Positions 63,421 to 64,000 of a DNA stretch of 64,000 nt are shown piece by piece. Below the pieces are notes generated by a model, which worked only from the letters and a program-made list of their open reading frames with translations, was not told where the DNA came from and made no database searches. Origin of the DNA: Maribacter forsetii DSM 18668. GTDB lineage: Bacteria; Bacteroidota; Bacteroidia; Flavobacteriales; Flavobacteriaceae. The stretch covers positions 3,100,001 through 3,164,000 of the forward strand of contig NZ_JQLH01000001.1 of assembly GCF_000744105.1 (NCBI RefSeq), in the 5' to 3' direction. The position numbers and the translations under genes were made by a program. How positions within the stretch are numbered: position 1 is the stretch's first letter; the number at the start of each line of letters is the position of its first letter.

Positions 63421-64000
63421 TTATTCAACCTCAACATCCTTGACAAAATCATTCATAATGATATTGTCAGTTGCTACTTTTTTACCATCGATTATTACAT
63501 TGTCAAATATCACCTGTTCAACAATATGTTCATTATCGAACCCAATAAGCTCTATACTCGCATGGTCTTTAATGATATACGGCTTCCAATCGGGTCCGTC
63601 TTGAAAACCGGTTAGTGTGGTGTCAATTGGAGCTGAAGTTGCCGTGATATTTTTAAAAATTACATTTTTAATGTGACCGCGTTCTTCGGTTTCCGTCCAT
63701 CTTGTTTTTCCTATCCAACAAGATATTAATCTACGGGCTTCCTCTATTCTAATATTATCAAAAGTGATATCACTTATTACAGCATCATCACAATGATATA
63801 CCCGTAAAGCTGTTTCTCTACCAACATCGTGAATTACGTCACAATTTTCAAAAAGTACATTGCTGATATTCTCGTGAACCTCTGCGCCAATACTAAAAGA
63901 GTGAGCCAATTCGTTCCAGACCACACATTTTCGTGTGTGAATATTGTTGACCTCGCCGTATCCACCAAAAGATTTTATAACGACGGCATCATCAAACGTT
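63421..64000 (-). CDS. GH28-like glycosidase, C-terminal part (runs off the window)
   Basis: Partial: about 190 residues, with the 5' end beyond 64000. The visible start reads FDDAVVIKSFGGYGEVNNIH, then CVVWNELAHSFSIGAE, the type of DD-A/I-I-K-S plus G-x-E segment of GH28 polygalacturonases, followed by beta-helix turns (FENCDVIHDVGRETALRVYH, NVIFKNITATSAPIDT). It would cut galacturonan-like chains. The first gene of the visible minus-strand operon. Confidence 0.7.
   Translation of the reverse strand, partial: TFDDAVVIKSFGGYGEVNNIHTRKCVVWNELAHSFSIGAEVHENISNVLFENCDVIHDVGRETALRVYHCDDAVISDITFDNIRIEEARRLISCWIGKTRWTETEERGHIKNVIFKNITATSAPIDTTLTGFQDGPDWKPYIIKDHASIELIGFDNEHIVEQVIFDNVIIDGKKVATDNIIMNDFVKDVEVE

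Noticed and set aside
1..64000. tRNA, rRNA, CRISPR arrays, insertion sequences, prophage or att sites
   Set aside because: Scanning by eye gave no tRNA T-loop pattern with acceptor stem, no regular spaced repeats, no transposase or integrase and no long direct repeats.

Overview
The window looks like chromosome of a marine Flavobacteriaceae bacterium (Bacteroidota), of the Maribacter/Zobellia type. It is AT-rich with weak Shine-Dalgarno signals. It carries a SprF/PorP gliding-secretion pair, a class I ribonucleotide reductase whose ATP-cone sits on NrdB, many lipoprotein and outer-membrane-barrel genes, and an algal-polysaccharide locus with a sulfatase. I saw no rRNA, tRNA, CRISPR array, insertion sequence or prophage.

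Layout. 0.2-3.4 kb: SprF-like barrel plus PD40 partner. 3.5-5.2 kb: small stress-type genes (PA2169-like helical bundle, HPF, VOC protein). 5.3-9.6 kb: three-gene biosynthetic operon (SbnA-like synthase, FAD/NAD(P) protein, Y4yA-like PLP decarboxylase). 9.9-12.6 kb: exported molybdenum hydroxylase of the IorAB type. 12.7-18.3 kb: outer-membrane protein, malate:quinone oxidoreductase and a thioredoxin/ApbE/DUF4266/DUF3570 operon. 18.7-25.2 kb: pta-ackA and nrdB-nrdA. 25.6-26.2 kb: an unlisted pseudogene. 26.6-33.4 kb: a tight six-gene operon with two Rieske fusion enzymes (Rieske-glutamate-synthase-like and Rieske-TPP enzyme), an unknown protein, a YjeF_N domain, a CPA1 antiporter and a Pycsar-effector-like membrane protein. 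33.7-37.9 kb: Crp-type regulator with a metallophosphatase-like/Omp85 protein whose phosphatase motifs are degenerate. 38.2-42.7 kb: guanine deaminase, DUF4874/DUF4832 lipoprotein, DUF5009 acyltransferase, DUF547 protein. 42.8-47.6 kb: a decaying two-component locus. One large sensor kinase is broken into several reading frames by two stops and two frameshifts, a receiver gene has an internal stop, and a receiver-GAF protein is joined to the tail of a TesB thioesterase.

47.8-64 kb is a sugar-catabolic island. An AraC regulator precedes a complete non-phosphorylating L-fucose operon: dehydratase, second dehydrogenase, diketo-acid hydrolase, lactonase, first dehydrogenase, FucP, mutarotase and L-lactate dehydrogenase. 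Together these take L-fucose to pyruvate plus L-lactate, and the lactate to pyruvate. A convergent operon carries a GH28-like enzyme (cut by the window edge), a beta-helix protein, a sulfatase, a YesU/DUF6250-like lipoprotein, kduI, kduD and DUF4861. The pair suggests use of a sulfated polysaccharide with fucose and uronic acid. No SusC/SusD pair is inside the window, so the locus probably continues past 64 kb.

The strongest leads are the six-gene Rieske-fusion operon, the shattered kinase/TesB chimera, the SbnA-like biosynthetic trio, the ApbE operon with its Cys-Gly-tailed lipoprotein, and the degenerate phosphatase fused to an outer-membrane barrel. All function calls come from reading motifs by eye; no database search was run.
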